The translations under genes and the position numbers were made by a program. From contig DIVA01000054.1 of NCBI GenBank assembly GCA_002435705.1, positions 8,535 to 16,062 of the forward strand: DNA of 7,528 nucleotides. Reading direction: 5' to 3'. Below the pieces are notes generated by a model that worked only from the letters and a program-made list of their open reading frames with translations, had not been told where the DNA came from and made no database searches. Source of the DNA: Bacteriovoracaceae bacterium UBA6144 (GTDB lineage Bacteria > Bdellovibrionota > Bacteriovoracia > Bacteriovoracales > Bacteriovoracaceae). How positions within the stretch are numbered: the stretch's first letter is position 1; each line of letters opens with the position of its first letter. Of this stretch, positions 6,239 to 7,528 are shown piece after piece.

Positions 6239-7528
6239 GTTAGTTGCTGTTGGAGGAAAATTAAGGGGCCAAGAGATCCAGCTCTCAGAGGGAGAGAATA
6301 TACTCGGCCGCTCACCAGAATGTACTCACCAGGTAGCAGTTGAAGGTGTTTCAAAAAAACACATGAGAATAACTGTCAACGGGGACACGGCATACGTTGA
6401 GGACCTTGGAAGCTCTAACGGAACATTTGTAAACGGTAAATTAGTTAAAAAAATCACAGTCAAAGACAGTGATAAAATCGCTTTGCCAAATATTATTTTC
6501 CAACTCGTTCACGTGACAGAGAAAAAAGTCGTGGTGAAAAAGAAAATCGCGAAACTTAATGAAACTGACAAGGAAGAAATCCTTGATGAGAATGAACCAG
6601 CTCCAGCGAGTTTAGTTGCAAAGCCACTTTGGCTATTCAAAAGAAAATTGATGCCTGTCCTTTATAGCTTTAACGAGCAATACGAATGGGGGGCAATCTT
6701 TGGAATTCTATTATTCGTATTCATTGGGGTGAATATCTCCTTAACGATCTTCCCAGTTTTAAGAGACTCAAAGAGACTTCTTATCCTTGAGATTGCATTA
6801 CGGGGTAAGCAGTATGCCTCTGAAGTAGCTCGCACGAATTCAGTCGCTCTCTCTCGCCGTGAACTCGACAAGATTGATACTAACTTCTTAGAAGGTGTTG
6901 AAGGTGTGGCTTCGTATGAGCTCTTTGACTTTGATGGTCGAATCGTCAGGCCAATTGGCAAGCTGAACACATACATTAACGATGCTCTTTCAGTTGAAGC
7001 TCTGAACTTTTATAAGGATACAGGTAACCAAGAACGAGAATACATCAGTAGCTTAGGTAGTAATAAAATTGGAATTGCACGACTTATTAGAGCTTATGAT
7101 GTTAAAACAGGCCGACAAGAAAATGTCGGTGTCATTGCCATTCGATTTGAGCCCCTAACACTTGCTGCCCAGGCCGCAACCAACTCAAAAGCATATCTAG
7201 AGTCATTGGTCACCTGCTCACTCATCGCTGTCTTCTTCTTTGGTGCTATTTACTTTTTAACGACAAGACCGATTGAAGAATTTCGCATCCAGCTAGAAAA
7301 TGTCTTGCGTGGAAAACAGAAAGAACTTGAATCCCGCTATCTATTTAAGGAACTAGTTCCATTGAGAAACAGTGTGAATTCCGTCCTCCAGAGATTAAGA
7401 GAGCTGCAAAATACAGATCAGGGTGAAATGGCTTCCGCAGAAGAGGATGCTCCCTATGTGAGGTCACTCTTGGAGTTCGTTCGAGGAGCACAGGGCCCGG
7501 TTATGGTTCTTAATTCGGAAAAAAATAT
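6231..7528 (+). CDS. FHA-domain transmembrane sensor protein (3' end missing)
   Basis: The frame starts at ATG 6231 and stays open for 432 codons to the window edge, so the C-terminus is absent. Residues 1-95 are a forkhead-associated domain, which binds phosphothreonine peptides: GR at 26-27, SKKH at 41-44 and SSNGTFVNG at 61-69, with all key residues intact. A Lys/Glu-rich linker (97-150) leads to a membrane segment at about 153-174. A periplasmic domain follows (175-322; SYELFDFDGRIVRP at 228-241 resembles a Cache/PAS-like sensor fold), then a second membrane segment (323-343) and a HAMP-like helical stretch (344-395) with TTRPIEEF after the membrane. Residues from about 410 (LLEFVRGAQGPVMVLNSEKN at 413-432) could begin a PAS domain. 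The missing end may hold an output domain such as a cyclase, kinase or phosphatase. Placement after the TadC-like and DUF192 genes suggests control of the Tad-like machine. Confidence 0.85.
   Translation, partial: MYKLVAVGGKLRGQEIQLSEGENILGRSPECTHQVAVEGVSKKHMRITVNGDTAYVEDLGSSNGTFVNGKLVKKITVKDSDKIALPNIIFQLVHVTEKKVVVKKKIAKLNETDKEEILDENEPAPASLVAKPLWLFKRKLMPVLYSFNEQYEWGAIFGILLFVFIGVNISLTIFPVLRDSKRLLILEIALRGKQYASEVARTNSVALSRRELDKIDTNFLEGVEGVASYELFDFDGRIVRPIGKLNTYINDALSVEALNFYKDTGNQEREYISSLGSNKIGIARLIRAYDVKTGRQENVGVIAIRFEPLTLAAQAATNSKAYLESLVTCSLIAVFFFGAIYFLTTRPIEEFRIQLENVLRGKQKELESRYLFKELVPLRNSVNSVLQRLRELQNTDQGEMASAEEDAPYVRSLLEFVRGAQGPVMVLNSEKN

Noticed and set aside
1..7528. Mobile element, CRISPR array, tRNA or riboswitch
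   Set aside because: No transposase, integrase, direct-repeat array or tRNA-like cloverleaf was found. Genes fill almost all of the window, and the longest gap is 93 bp.

Overview
The window reads as a chromosomal segment of a predatory or deltaproteobacterium-like Gram-negative, most plausibly Bdellovibrionota/Bacteriovoracia (Bdellovibrio, Bacteriovorax and relatives). The reasons are the moderately low GC judged by eye, tight single-strand gene packing, an MreB with the wording IPFGITQVEKRAVKES, a YcgR-like PilZ protein, and a Tad-type (type IVb pilus / type II secretion) block with a DUF192 protein and an FHA receptor. The taxonomic call is inference. No mobile element, RNA gene or CRISPR array was seen, and every gene is on the + strand.

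Left block (1-4367). This looks like one operon of five genes: the 3' end of an AMP nucleosidase gene, mreB, a PilZ-domain gene, a short-signal lipoprotein gene and nagZ. Gaps are 17 and 13 bp, then a 4-bp ATGA overlap, then 15 bp. The theme is growth of the cell wall: MreB organises lateral peptidoglycan synthesis, NagZ recycles peptidoglycan fragments in the cytoplasm, and the PilZ protein could bring in c-di-GMP. The usual mreB neighbours mreC and mreD are absent. A weak terminator-like hairpin with seven T residues overlaps the end of nagZ.

Gap (4368-4460). This 93-bp stretch holds the T-run and a ribosome binding site. No convincing promoter was seen.

Right block (4461-7528). Three overlapping genes look translationally coupled. 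The first encodes a T2SSF/TadC-type inner-membrane platform protein with an extra signal peptide and a roughly 150-residue cysteine-containing exported domain. The second is a cytoplasmic DUF192 protein. The third, cut by the window end, is an FHA - membrane segment - periplasmic domain - membrane segment - HAMP-like protein with what may be the start of a PAS domain. This third gene is open to the right edge. The block suggests a Tad-like secretion or pilus machine with its own membrane-spanning signal receptor.

The most unusual items are the TadC fusion, the FHA receptor next to it, the mreB-PilZ-lipoprotein-nagZ linkage, and a perfect 19-bp palindrome inside the PilZ gene.
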